Notes under the pieces: generated by a model
Databases searched by the model: none
What the model was told of the DNA's origin: nothing
The model's input: only the letters and a program-made list of their open reading frames with translations
NCBI GenBank assembly: GCA_026770025.1
Contig: JAMXDE010000040.1
Coordinates: forward strand, 62,001-126,000
Reading direction: 5' to 3'
Origin: Craspedostauros australis
Taxonomy: Eukaryota; Bacillariophyta; Bacillariophyceae; Mastogloiales; Achnanthaceae
DNA: 64,000 nucleotides
Translations under genes and position numbers: made by a program
In this document: piece after piece, positions 32,262 through 42,741 of the stretch
Layout: each line of letters opens with the position of its first letter
Numbering within the stretch: position 1 is the stretch's first letter

Positions 32262-32862
32262 CTATCATAGTCCGTCGGGCGTGCTTTATATTGCTTCAAA
32301 CACTTTATTGTGCAAATTTATATTTCTACCGCAGCTTCTGATATCGACTGAACGACAAAACCAGAGCGTGTTGTGCCTGTTCGGGCTTCAAGCAATCTGG
32401 TGGTGCAATTGCACTTGCATCACTGTTTTGCGTTGGAGGCAGGCCGTAAAATACGATCGAGTTTCATTTTCCGAGGAGCGAAGTTCGCAAGTTCCCCGTC
32501 CCCTCTCAGAGTATCTCTATCAGGTCATTTGTATAGTATCGTGGGACTCGCAATGCGAAATGCGATATCCGTGAGGAAAATAAAAGGACTCGTGAGTCCG
32601 TTTAGCGCTAAGTGGACTCACCAACCCACTTGGCATTTTTGTTGCGTCGTAAGTGGACTCACCGATCCAGTTACGTAAATGGACTCACCAATCCACTTAC
32701 GAGCACAAAATGACTCGTCAGATTACCCCCTCTCTGAGATTGGAATAGTTCGACTCGCCCAACATCCATCTTTTCACCGATTCCTCGTGATGTTTTACAC
32801 ACTGCGTGTTTTGTCGCGTTATTCTTCCAACCCAACAACACATGGTGCATTTCCCTCTCGTA
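32262..32862. other. AT-rich flank with GGACTC repeats, no gene
   Basis: Continuation of the pre-insertion locus. The sequence is AT-rich with no credible ORF. It holds the GGACTC repeat cluster described separately (32586-32701). Confidence 0.5.
32586..32701. repeat. Cluster of GGACTC-containing inverted and tandem repeats
   Basis: GGACTC-GT-GAGTCC at 32586-32599 is a perfect 6-bp inverted repeat. Three related units follow at 32611-32630, 32651-32675 and 32677-32701, each of the form a(a/g)tGGACTCACC(a/g)atCCA(c/g)TtacG. The outer GTGGA/TCCAC arms can pair, so each unit can form a small hairpin. TGACTC also recurs just after (about 32710). The function is unknown. Confidence 0.6.
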
Positions 32863-33500
32863 TTAATATAATAATAATAAAAATAACAATAACAATAACC
32901 CACAACAATTAAACCCATAATAGGGAGTGCCCAAGGGCTTTAGCCTCACCCGCACATGCCTGGCTGTACCAGGTAGGTCGAGTATGTCACGAATATATGC
33001 ACTCCTGTCATTTCCGCGTTTTAACAGCCACAGACCCAGGTGCCTGTACACTGCGCAACCTGGGGGATTGTGTAGCCCCACACAGGGCGCTGGAGGCGTC
33101 CCTTGTATCCTGGAGCACCATCACCAGGCCACGATGCACACACACCCAGCTGACCCGCAGTGAGTCACCCCCATAGCCCATGTGCGAACGTGGGTGTCGC
33201 CGTCCGGACTCCTGGCCTCCTGTCCAATCCGATTCTGTCCAGTCCTGTAGTCACCCACACGATCATCCCCCGTTGCCTGCCCTGCGCCATCAGACCGCTC
33301 ACTGCCACCCTCCAGCCCAGACCTTCCACCGCTCTGCGCACTTCCATGAAACAGAACTTTGTCTCGTACCACCCAACCAAATCGCAGCCAGGCTTTCCAG
33401 GCGTCATCCTCCGTCACCACACCAGACTCGCCTCCGTGATGGGCCATGGCTTGATCCAGCTGTTGCCAACCAGCAAAACCAAGACTGCGCTCCGCAGCTT
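32863..33500 (-). mobile_element. 5'-truncated copy of a second, divergent non-LTR family
   Basis: On the minus strand a frame containing NSWIK...DDAWKAWLRFGWVVRDKVLFHGSAQ aligns with the C-terminal ORF2 part of copy B (NWIAKAMAG...WKAWTARNKVLHESAVE). It is followed by a 3' UTR (with TAAAGCCCTTGGGC, compare TTAAAGCTTTCGAGG in copy B) and then a GTTATT/TTATTATTA tail at about 32863-32905. Nucleotide similarity to copy B is low, so this is a different subfamily. The frame is shifted between NSWIK and WKAW, so it is a decayed 3' stub. The 5' limit near 33500 is approximate. Confidence 0.65.
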
Positions 33501-35700
33501 CATCGCTCGCCTCGCAATCTCCCTTTCACATTGCCTGTCAGTGTCTTCTACACACCCGTTGGATTTCATCTTTCTCCATCTGCATCCGTTCCGATGTTCA
33601 TTCCATCTGAACCCCTTCCGATCCTTGTTCCACACTGTCATTTGCATACCTACAAACCATTGCTGCCTTCTACACTCTGTATCACTCTGCTGCATCATGC
33701 GTGCTTCAACATCCCTTCTATCCCTCGTGAAACGGAGTGTTGACTGGACTGATGACGACAGCGACGACAATCACCTCGACCCCAACTGCGTTGACGACAC
33801 CTTTGACAGTGATCGAGTACTTCGTTCTCCTGATGGCTGAAAGCGACGAGGACACTCATAGCGTGTTGGAATCCAACGCCATCAGCGCTGATAACATTGA
33901 TGCTGATGTTGATCGAAGTGGTGATTCCTACTTTGCCAAAGGTGGATCATGAGGAAACCTTCTTCCATCCATGACAACGCCAACCGCCAATGCCTCTACC
34001 AAAATTTCAGTGCAACTACTGCGGGTGATGCTGCATCCACAACAAACACAAGCACCCCATGCAAAGAGCACAACCAATCAGAGGCAGAACGGCTGGCAAG
34101 CATGGATCTTCATTGGCTCCTTCTTGATCCTGAGAATGAAGAGTTCCCAGTTTCGGTGGGGAATGCCCGTCGGTACATATACGAATTGCTTCTTGATGAG
34201 GTTCATCAACTCAGCTGTACCACCACAGATTGTTGTGGTTCCACAACCCATCCATTTCAATACCCAGTTGACCAACCTGATCTTAGGTCTTGGATCTCTG
34301 CCTCGTCTTGGCATGGCGGCTCTCAGACACATCGATCGCACTCCGCAAATGCAGAGTTCCGATCTATGAATCCGGTTGCATCGGAAGACGATGAGCAAGC
34401 ATCGCAGACTGACAAGGTGGGAGCAGAGGAGGAGTATTCCACCAACAATCAATCCCACACCAGCATCATCGAAACAAACCAATCTACACAAACTACTGCA
34501 CCATCAGCGACACCAGCCGCAGCCAGTGATCCTCTGGTGGCCGGGCCAATGACCATGACAGCAGACGATGCAAATCTGGACATGGCAGAGGTCCATTGCT
34601 CCGCAGACTTCCAGAACCTGAAGAGCCTAAAAAACATGCCAAAACAGCGCTGATGCCATGGTTCATGACACCACAGAAAGGTCAGGCGAACAGGTATGCC
34701 AGACTCGGCCACATGAATGAGGAGCCGCTGATGCAAGCGGCAATGGACTGTCAGGGCATGCTTGGAGGAAGCAGCCAATTCAGTGCAGCATTTAGGGTGG
34801 GACTGGTGAAGAAGGGCGGCAAAGGCTACACTCGCGCATCTGTTGGAAGGCTCCGCGCACGGAGAATCGGTAGTAGTCAACACTCTTTCTCAAAGTGTTT
34901 CTGTTACTGTTACTGTTGTTGCTATTGATTGTTGGTGAGCAAGCGTGGGGAATGAGATGATCAAGATGCTCTCTTGATCCATCTCTTCCTTGCTCTGCAT
35001 TGCTTGGTGCAATCCTCTTGCACCTCCATGCACATTTCTCTCATGTTGCTCGTTGATGTTGACTTGACCGTCAACGTTGTCGTTTCTCTCTCGTTGTCTC
35101 GTCGTTGTTCCGTTCTCAGGCTTTGTTGAACCTGATGATTGATCCAATCTGATGGAATATTCACAACATATTTCATTCCTGTAGACCTGGTAGTTAAGGT
35201 CTCGATGTGACGTCACGTGTGATGGATACTGTGGTATCCGCTGGTATCCCGGTATCCTGCTATCGTAGTATCGCGGTATCCTCGTGGTATCGCGGTGGTA
35301 TTCCTGTGACGTCATAGTTTTGGGTCGTGATTCCGCCACCAAATATTCTGGATGATGGCGCGCAAGTGTGACTGATGCATACACATCCGAGTACACACAT
35401 TCCGACAAATATGCGAACGCCCAACGAGGGTGGCGAACAAAGCATCAGAATCAGGAGATAACGATGGCTACACAACTGCACGGGAGACGATGTACGCTCC
35501 AGTGGCAACAGACAGGCCCAACTTCGAAACAGACGGGTCAATTATCAACAACAACGTCGCAGGCATGAGGATCGGTACTTCCCAATGAAGGATGAGAGCG
35601 ATCGACTTCATTGCTGCGAATCAGGATAATAATGATGATGAGAGAGAGAGCGCGCGCGCGACGGCGAGAGATTCGAGCACATCAACACCGAAATGATGCT
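33501..35700. other. Accessory region with decayed ORFs of unknown origin
   Basis: There are several overlapping frames on the plus strand (33737-33952, 33949-34653, 33971-34369, 34596-34928). None can be joined into a credible gene by splicing. The segment LMPWFMTPQKGQANRYARLGHMNEEPLMQA...FRVGLVKKGGKGYTRASVGRL (34650-34860) weakly recalls the substrate-loading region of YqaJ/lambda-exonuclease-like nucleases ('GLV...SPDGL'). I treat it as a possible mobile-element remnant. The remainder includes a GGTATC-rich stretch between two CRE palindromes and a (GA)n(GC)n tract at about 35639-35661. Confidence 0.3.
35208..35314. promoter_or_regulatory. Two TGACGTCA palindromes flanking a GGTATC-rich stretch
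   Basis: Perfect TGACGTCA sites occur at 35208-35215 (followed by CGTG, giving overlapping ACGTCACGTG) and 35307-35314. Between them GGTATC or GTATC recurs about seven times in 90 bp (TGGTATCCGC, TGGTATCCC, CGGTATCC, AGTATCGC, CGGTATCC, TGGTATCGC, GTGGTATTC). bZIP binding to TGACGTCA is established; any regulatory role here is inference, since no intact gene follows. Confidence 0.35.
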
Positions 35701-35819
35701 GAGTCTACGTACGCCTGAGGAGTGCTAGGATCATGTGGATCTTGACGAGCGGAAGCAACGAGACGACGCTATCAACAAAGAGTCCAATGACATGGCCAGA
35801 AAAGGAGGATATGGCAGAA

Positions 35820-37171
35820 GATCAAGAAGGACCAGATGCCGAGAGACCGGCAGTGCGTGAAGATCAAATGGGTATTCAAGGAGAAGAGGAATGGCGTATT
35901 CCGCGCCAGACTTGTTGCATGCGGATACTCGCAGATCGCAGGAGTCGACCTCTCAATGCAACGCGCACCATGATACACGACGCAACCTGCCGCGCAATGC
36001 TCACAATGAGGATGCTACTGAACATTGGGCAGCATCACTATCGACCTTGAGACAGCATTCCTACACAGAGACCTCGAAGAGGAGACCTACATGCTTTGCC
36101 AGAAGGGCGTGGAGCATGATGATAACGAATGCCTGTTGCTCAAGAAGGTGATCTACGGACTCGTAGAGCGCGCAAGACAATGGAACAAGAAGCTGGTCGA
36201 CATCCTATTCAAATTGGGATTCAGACAGAGCAGAACGGATCCATGCCTCCTGATTCGGGATCAGGAAGGGAGACTACTGCTGATCGGAACCTACGTTGAC
36301 GACTGCCTATGCATCGGAGATGAACAGGGGTTGAAGAGACTCGTAGGGGATATCAAGGCAGAGCGGTTTGGAATCAAGGTGGAAAAGGATCTCGAAGACT
36401 ACCTCAGTTGCAAGATCAGATTCAACCATGACGAGACCAACTGCTGGGTGAACCAACCGCACATCATCAACAACATCGTCAGCACTTTCAAGGACGATGT
36501 GATGAAGCTGCAACGATACGGAACACCAGGGACGCCAGGACAAGGCATCCAGAGAGAGAGAGAGTGATTCACCAAAGGTCGACAAGCAACGACACAGCAG
36601 CTACCGAAGTGGAGTAGGCATGCTGCTGTACCTGGTGAAGCACTCACGACCTGACATCGCAAACGCAGTGCGTGAACTGACCAAGGTGTTGGATGGACCA
36701 ACAGCCGCAGCATACAAGGATATGCTGAGGGTCATGGAGTTCGTGTCAGATACGAGAGAGTATGGACTGAGGATGAGACCGAGTCCATTGGAGAACGATG
36801 CATGGAAGATTGTGTACACCGACAGCAAGTTCGCTGGTGACAAGAACAATCGCATCAGCGTGGGAGGGCATGTCGTCCTGCTACAAGGAGTGCCAATCAT
36901 CTGGAGATTGAAGACACATGGATCTACAGATGCGACGGTCGACAATATGGGAGCAATCTACATTGCTTCCAATCCATCGACATCAACGAGAACGAGACAC
37001 ATCGACATACGACATCAATTCATTCGAGAACTGATTGCGAACAGAGTGGCTAGAGCTCGGTTCGTACGCTCAGAGGACAGAATCGCAGACAGGGTTCACG
37101 AAGAACACCAAGAAGAGATATGTGACAGACACAAGAGCAATATCATCCAGCCGCAGTTGACAATGGACTGA
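35820..37171 (+). pseudogene. Decayed Ty1/copia pol (reverse transcriptase and RNase H)
   Basis: Plus-strand fragments in three frames. 35840-35975 encodes KWVFKEKRNGVFRARLVACGYSQIAGVDL. 36025-36567 encodes ITIDLETAFLHRDLEEETYM, KKVIYGL and the catalytic YVDDCLCIG. 36620-37171 encodes YLVKHSRPDIANAVRELTK, the RNase H block VYTDSKFAGD and the C-terminal TRTRHIDIRHQFIRELI. Order and motifs are those of Ty1/copia elements, as in diatom CoDi families. Stops and shifts near 35975-36025 and 36567-36620 break it. Gag, protease and integrase were not found upstream, so the element is also 5'-incomplete. Confidence 0.88.
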
Positions 37172-37255
37172 TGGGATGGCGAGAAGGATGGTGGTGATGG
37201 GAGCCAAGGGAGTGTGGAGTCAGAATGATATATTGTCGATGCGACAATGGAAGGG

Positions 37256-37311
37256 TGTCAGGAATCGGGGGTACGACTTTGTCAAGATACCCATGATTGC
37301 CGCACCTCCCA
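37256..37311 (+). repeat. LTR-like start (TGTCAGGAATCG...) after the copia pol
   Basis: About 85 bp after the pol stop, a TG-initiated sequence is preceded by a purine-rich tract (GACAATGGAAGGG) that could be the polypurine tract. It matches 39673-39728 at about 49 of 56 positions by eye. This position and the TG start fit the 5' end of the 3' LTR. The end of the LTR could not be located. Confidence 0.6.
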
Positions 37312-39672
37312 ATAATATCTTCACGACTCAATGGATTCAACATTGTTGATCACACTCGGACAACCTTGTAAGCCTGTCCCACCTCACGCAACCAATCGTG
37401 TCTTGCATCACAGGGTCTGTCCATGGTCCGTCATGGAAGTGAGGGCGAACCTATGATTTTACCACTAGGGATGCATCCGCGCATGGGCCAACAACTATGG
37501 GTGACGCGAACAATAAATCCCAACCAAGTCGACGCGCCCCTACGGACAGAGACACTTCGGAGTCACCTGAAAGGGAGAAACGGTGAGAAGGAGAAACAGA
37601 GGCGATCCCCTATCCGCTCAAGAGCACGAATGGCGACGCGACAGGTGACATGATGGTCGCGTGAGAGGAATACTGAGGAATTGACGATGATGTGGGATCG
37701 ATTGTCATGAGATCCATGGCGAGGTACCTACACGGCTACAAGACGAACTGCATGAGCGTAGAGCGAAATGAAACTACTGAAATGCATGATGAGATGCATG
37801 CAGAGAGCAGGAGATGGAATATCTGAGATGAATGATGAGATGCATCGATACTGCAAGATGAGATGTACATGAAGTGCATGATGCATGACATGATGAAGCA
37901 GGAAACAGCACTACATGAGCAAGGGCAAGACTGTGTGCTACTGTGGATTATGTATGCTATGGCAAATGGAATTGAAAGAGATGGAGATGTTGTACTCACA
38001 GTTCCAACAATGCAACAACAGGAATAGGTAATCAGATACTACTACTAGAGACTGGGTTACCCCGGATTTCCAACAAATACTGGTCAGGGGATTGTCTTCG
38101 GGCAACTCACAATAAAAGAACAAGAGCTTCGACCAGGGCACACAATAACGGGCCAATACGTCTTCAGTAGTTACTTGTGCACTTTGGCAGCAGGGATGGC
38201 AATGGTGACGAGGCAACAGGTGATGGCGATAGCGATGGAAGGGATGGCGATCATCTTGAAAGCCCTGCAATTTGGAGACATCAAAGGCACCGCAATGTTG
38301 CTGGTTGACGCTTCCCTATTGAAGGGCAAGTGGCTGACTCACTGTACAAGCCCAAGAGCTCAATGGTCTGCAAACATGCTTGGTGTTCCCAACACTCACA
38401 AGATTCAATACGAAGATGAGAAAGCTTGGTTAATTGAAGCTTCGAATGTCACCAATGCCAAATTTGGTGGAGGAAGAGGCTTGGGAGTGCTCCGTTGTGA
38501 ACGAACTTGGCGCGACGGTGAAGGAAGACCACAAGTAGTCATGCCAACCAGTACCAGTGGATACAAAACAGGCAAAGATGAGGCGAAAGGCCCAGAAGAG
38601 TGTGAAACAGAATGAAGCGAATGTATTCAAAACAGCCCTTTGCAACAACCTCATGGAATCTGCTGGTCACGACGCAATGTGGAAGGATACAACTGCTGCT
38701 ATGGATCTTCCTCCTGTTACAACACCGGGTTGCGCCGCAAAGAAGACTCGATCGTTTGAGCCTATCCTGACTATGTGTTGGCAGAGCTGATCAAAATCTG
38801 TGTACTTGCTTGCCATGACTCAAGGAACAGAATATCGGAGTACGACGCACGCCAACAACTGATGACGATGGAACAGGTGAAAACAGACTGGCACGCTCAA
38901 CTACACGCATCACCACTGAGAGTAAAAGCATACCTCACCATGGACTATCTCAAGTTCAAAAAGAACAAGAAAAGAAGGCAAAAACTGCTGAAAAGACGGA
39001 GTGCACAATGGTAAGTATGACTGCGAGCGCCAGTGCGCAACCACCGCTCCATGATTCTGGTTGTGACGAAGAAGAATCTGTACAGTGCAAAGCCAAGGAA
39101 GACGAGATTTTGGAGCAAACCCACGATGATTTGCATCCACATGCGGCAAAACAAACAGTCGAAAGTGCGGGAACATCGAAGGAAAATGTGACGTGGAAAA
39201 TTGTGAATCGTGTCAGAACCAGATTGCAAGCGAAAAATAATTCAAAATAGGAACAGGTGTGACATCATCATCGAGTTTTGGCGATACCCGCCGAAGTCTA
39301 AGGAAGGTCTACAACGGCCGAAGACCAAAACTATTGCAAGGTCTATAACTTTCGATCCACAACTCTCCCGATTTTTAAATTAAATACCCCTCGACAGAAT
39401 TTTACGTAGATTCCGAATATGTACTTATTTTGTCAAAGTTTAAGTCACTATCAGGCACGACTGCACCTTCGTTCACTCGAGTGGGTCTTAATCGTTAGTT
39501 GTCGATTTCGAATTGATTGTTGTTGAGTTGATTGAACTCACATAGGATGAGTTGATGATGAGATGTTATTCTGTCGGATTGCCAGTTGCAGGGTCCGCAG
39601 CATCTCCCGTGATATCCGTTGTGATCATCATCCTCATTCGATTTGGATCATCGCAATACATCGTGTTATACT
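37312..39672. other. Accessory region with unassigned ORF fragments
   Basis: Includes an ATGATG/GATGCAT-rich patch (about 37780-37880). Plus-strand frames lie at 38175-38615, 38557-38790, 38775-39014 and 39008-39250 (the last is hydrophilic, ending NRVRTRLQAKNNSK). Their composition is coding-like, but I recognise no family and found no convincing splice joins. A downstream stretch at about 39250-39560 is AT-rich. They may be remnants of a mobile element or of a broken gene. Confidence 0.3.
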
Positions 39673-39728
39673 TGTTAGGAATCGAGGGAACGACTTTGTC
39701 AAGATAATCGTTATTGCCGCACCTCCCA
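39673..39728 (+). repeat. Second LTR-like sequence (TGTTAGGAATCG...)
   Basis: Same orientation as the sequence at 37256, about 87% identical over 56 bp and then diverging. It is likely a solo or fragmentary LTR of a related copia family. Confidence 0.5.
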
Positions 39729-40006
39729 CCGCAATCTCTTGTGGACGGAGTAGTATTTTTCCAAACCGAGAGACCCATTCAGGTCACAAGCACATCAGGA
39801 CAGCTCCTCTGTATCTGAGAGTAAGTTATACTCTATTCCAACACAATTTCATGGACCACAGCATCTCACAACAGAAGCGGAAGCACCTGGCAATGATGAA
39901 TATACAATAGAATAGCATGATTGGACGATTGTTGTATGTTCGTGCCTGTGTAAGTGTTCTGGATTTGTAGTAAAATTCATATTCAATAGAATTGTTGGAG
40001 AGACCG
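39729..40006. other. 3' flank of the glycosyltransferase gene
   Basis: Short intergenic piece between the LTR-like fragment and the stop codon of the minus-strand glycosyltransferase. Nothing else recognised. Confidence 0.4.
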
Positions 40007-41885
40007 TTAGCCGTATTCGTATCGCCACGTCTGATCGTAGTTGACAGTCTCCGCAAGACAGTGTTTCTGCCGGAAGTCGATGCCTGCGCGGTTGGCCACG
40101 CTGAGCAAAGAACAAAGCGTGTATCCATGATTCCTGGCAACGAAGGCGTCCTTCTCTTGCGACATCTTGTACCGTCTGTAATTGTCTTTGGTGAACCGTG
40201 AGTAGTTGGTTGTCTGCATGATGTTGGCTTCGGGGAGTTGGAACAATGGCATTTGGCAAGAGGTGATCGTTTGCCCAGGCAGGGTGTATTTAAAAAATGC
40301 GAATTCACCGAATGCAAAGTGCTGGCAGTAATGGATGGTGTAAGGGCGATGTTTGCCATGGGACACCATCTTGGTGACATCGCTGAGCACGGCGCATGCA
40401 TTCTCGTCCGTCAGCGATTCGTCTTTGTCGAACATGTGCCATCCCTCCTGTTTGAGGATGGGGTTGGAGACCATGAGTGCCAGAGCGTTCTGATGGATGA
40501 GCCCGAGATGCGCTGCCGCCATGCTGTAAGCGTACATCTCGGCCATGAAGTTGCCGACGATGTCGAACATGGGCGCCACATATTGCGCCCACAGTACCGT
40601 CACGCTGTACATGTCCTGTGATATGCGCAAGTGTGGTGGACGAGTGCGTCAAGGTGGGGTCAACGATAGTACCCATTGTGTTGTCAAGAGATTGAAGGTG
40701 TTGAAGTATGGTGAGCAAGAAAGAAGTGAGCATGAGAATAGAGAGAGAGAGAGAGTTTGTGAGGTATCATTGTCACTATGATTGTTGCTGTTGCTATCTT
40801 CGTTGTTGCTGTTGGTACGACAGTGAAAACGCACACTCATATCCACACTCACGCTCACACTCACCACAACACTAAGGATCCTCTGCAAGCCGCAGGCACA
40901 TACGCACACATGCAGACACACACACGCGCGCACATACCTTCGCTGTCAATATGTATGGCGGACCGCAGGTGTAGAATCGGAATGCCTCACCGAGGTCCGT
41001 GATGTTGTGCACGCGAGATTCATTCCCCACGATTCTGTTCAAATGATCACGGAACGGTCGCAGCCATTCTCCCGCATAACCGTAGCTCTGCGCAATGGGC
41101 CTCCCGTGTTGAACCTTGTTCGTGATCTGATCGGCTCTCGTGCGATACCATGAGATCCAGAAGTCATTCGGTTCCGAGCTGAAGTCGTTGACGATGGGTC
41201 GCAGCAGGACCATGTCGGGGTCCAGCAAGATGACAATGTCGTCGTCGTTCGGGTTGGTTGAGCCCGATTCGTTGTACCCCAGCGCACTTTCCAACCATCG
41301 CTTCATTCCGAACGGTTTGTTCCAGTACTTAGTTCGCTGATCCCTCCCGCGTCCGTAGAACTTGGTGAAAAGGATCTTGTAGCGTGGAGACATGGTGGCG
41401 ATGTGCTTGTCGTGGAACTTCCGCAGTTGCGCCTGCTGACGGGGGTTGCAACCAGATGCAATGCGGATGATGTTGCCAGGCTGCCCGATCGCGTGCGCTT
41501 GGTAGTAGAGCAGGTAGGATTGCCAATCTTGGAAGGCGCTGCAGCTGGTGGAGAACAGCAAGTGATGCCGCTGCCCATTCCAGTATTCCGTGACGTTGTG
41601 AGCGGCAGCGACGGGGAGCGCGCCTGCTTGTCGCAAGGCGGGTTGCACAGCGGGAAATCCCTCGTGCTTGGCTGTTGTGGCAGATGGGAGAGAACCTGGC
41701 TGATCATCCGCAGCTTGATCCTTCGCCAACAACATTGTGTTCACCATCTTCATGGATTGCGTGTTAAGGAACACTCCAGCGCAGCATACCGCTACCACGG
41801 AGCAGCACAGATACATTCTCGTGGATCGAGGTGCAGGCGGCTTGGCGTTGCTGCTTGCCTTGCTCCTCTTCTGTTTTGGCACCAT
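40007..41885 (-). CDS. Golgi-type glycosyltransferase of the HPAT/SERGT (hydroxyproline/serine O-glycosyltransferase) kind
   Basis: Two exons, 41885-40938 and 40615-40007, phase 0. The 322-bp intron (40616-40937) has an AAG|GTATGT donor, a CATATCACAG acceptor and a CA/GT-rich body. The product is 518 residues: a basic N-tail, one hydrophobic span (about 24-42, YLCCSVVAVCCAGVFLN), then HHLLFSTSCSAFQDWQSYLLYYQA, GQPGNIIRIASGC, KPFGMKRWLE, the metal-binding VILLDPDMVLLRP, and after the junction GNFMAEMYAYSMAAAHLGL. These match the order in plant hydroxyproline O-arabinosyltransferases and algal peptidyl-serine alpha-galactosyltransferases, which modify secreted glycoproteins in the Golgi. Donor and acceptor specificity cannot be read from sequence. 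Confidence 0.82.
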
Positions 41886-42741
41886 CTTGCCTCTTGAGGT
41901 ATTATATGTGCGACTATGGTATGCAGAGTATAGTCGTAATACACGTAGGCATGCGTGGTATTAGGCTCTCTCTCTCTGTCTCTCGCCACAGAAAGAGCGT
42001 AGATTCGGTTCAAGACTGTCTTGCTGTGACTTTGTCTACCTTCGCAGAGTACGATTGCAGCTGTGTGCCCATGCCTTGGCTCGTACTCAAGTCAAGCCTT
42101 GTTGGGTTCTGGCCTGTTTCGTGTTTGTGTTTGTGGTGTTGTCTTGAATTGGTTGTGTTCACGAACGATTGGCTGCTTGCGGATGGTTCATCAAGTTGAC
42201 GACAACAGGAACAATAGCAACAGCGACGATGACATGGAGAGACCTTCCCTCGATCTCCGTCGCCAAGTTTTGTGTCATCAGCCTTTTCATTGTCCGTGCA
42301 TGTGGCTGTGACTTCCCCCCTCCTCGCGTAACTCAATCCAGCGAGTTTCACAAAAGTGCAACAAGGCAAAGATCCCCAGGTCGGGAGCTTATGAAAGGCT
42401 ACACTGACAGTGCAGTTGGCTTCCAAAGCGGAGACGGAGGAAGGGTGGGCTCATGGACTTGTGCTCGAGAGGCGTTGTGTGCCATACGCGTATAATAGGT
42501 CGTACCTGCATTCTTACGATCTAATGTAATATTATGCTTGATCTTTTCAATCTGGCGAGGGAACAACTCTACGTGCGCAATGCTTCGACATGTCCGTCTA
42601 GTTTGAGAACACACGAGGCAGGACCGCCACGATTGCTTCGTTTACTTTCTTCTTCTTGCGCACTACTATACTACTAATCGATAGCAACACCAGCACCAAG
42701 AGAAAGAGCAATAGCCGCTACACCGTTTGCTTCAGCTCTGG
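41886..42741. other. Intergenic region upstream of the glycosyltransferase, downstream of the lumen-protein gene
   Basis: About 850 bp with no recognisable gene. A CT-rich microsatellite (about 41968-41990) lies in the presumed glycosyltransferase promoter. Confidence 0.45.
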
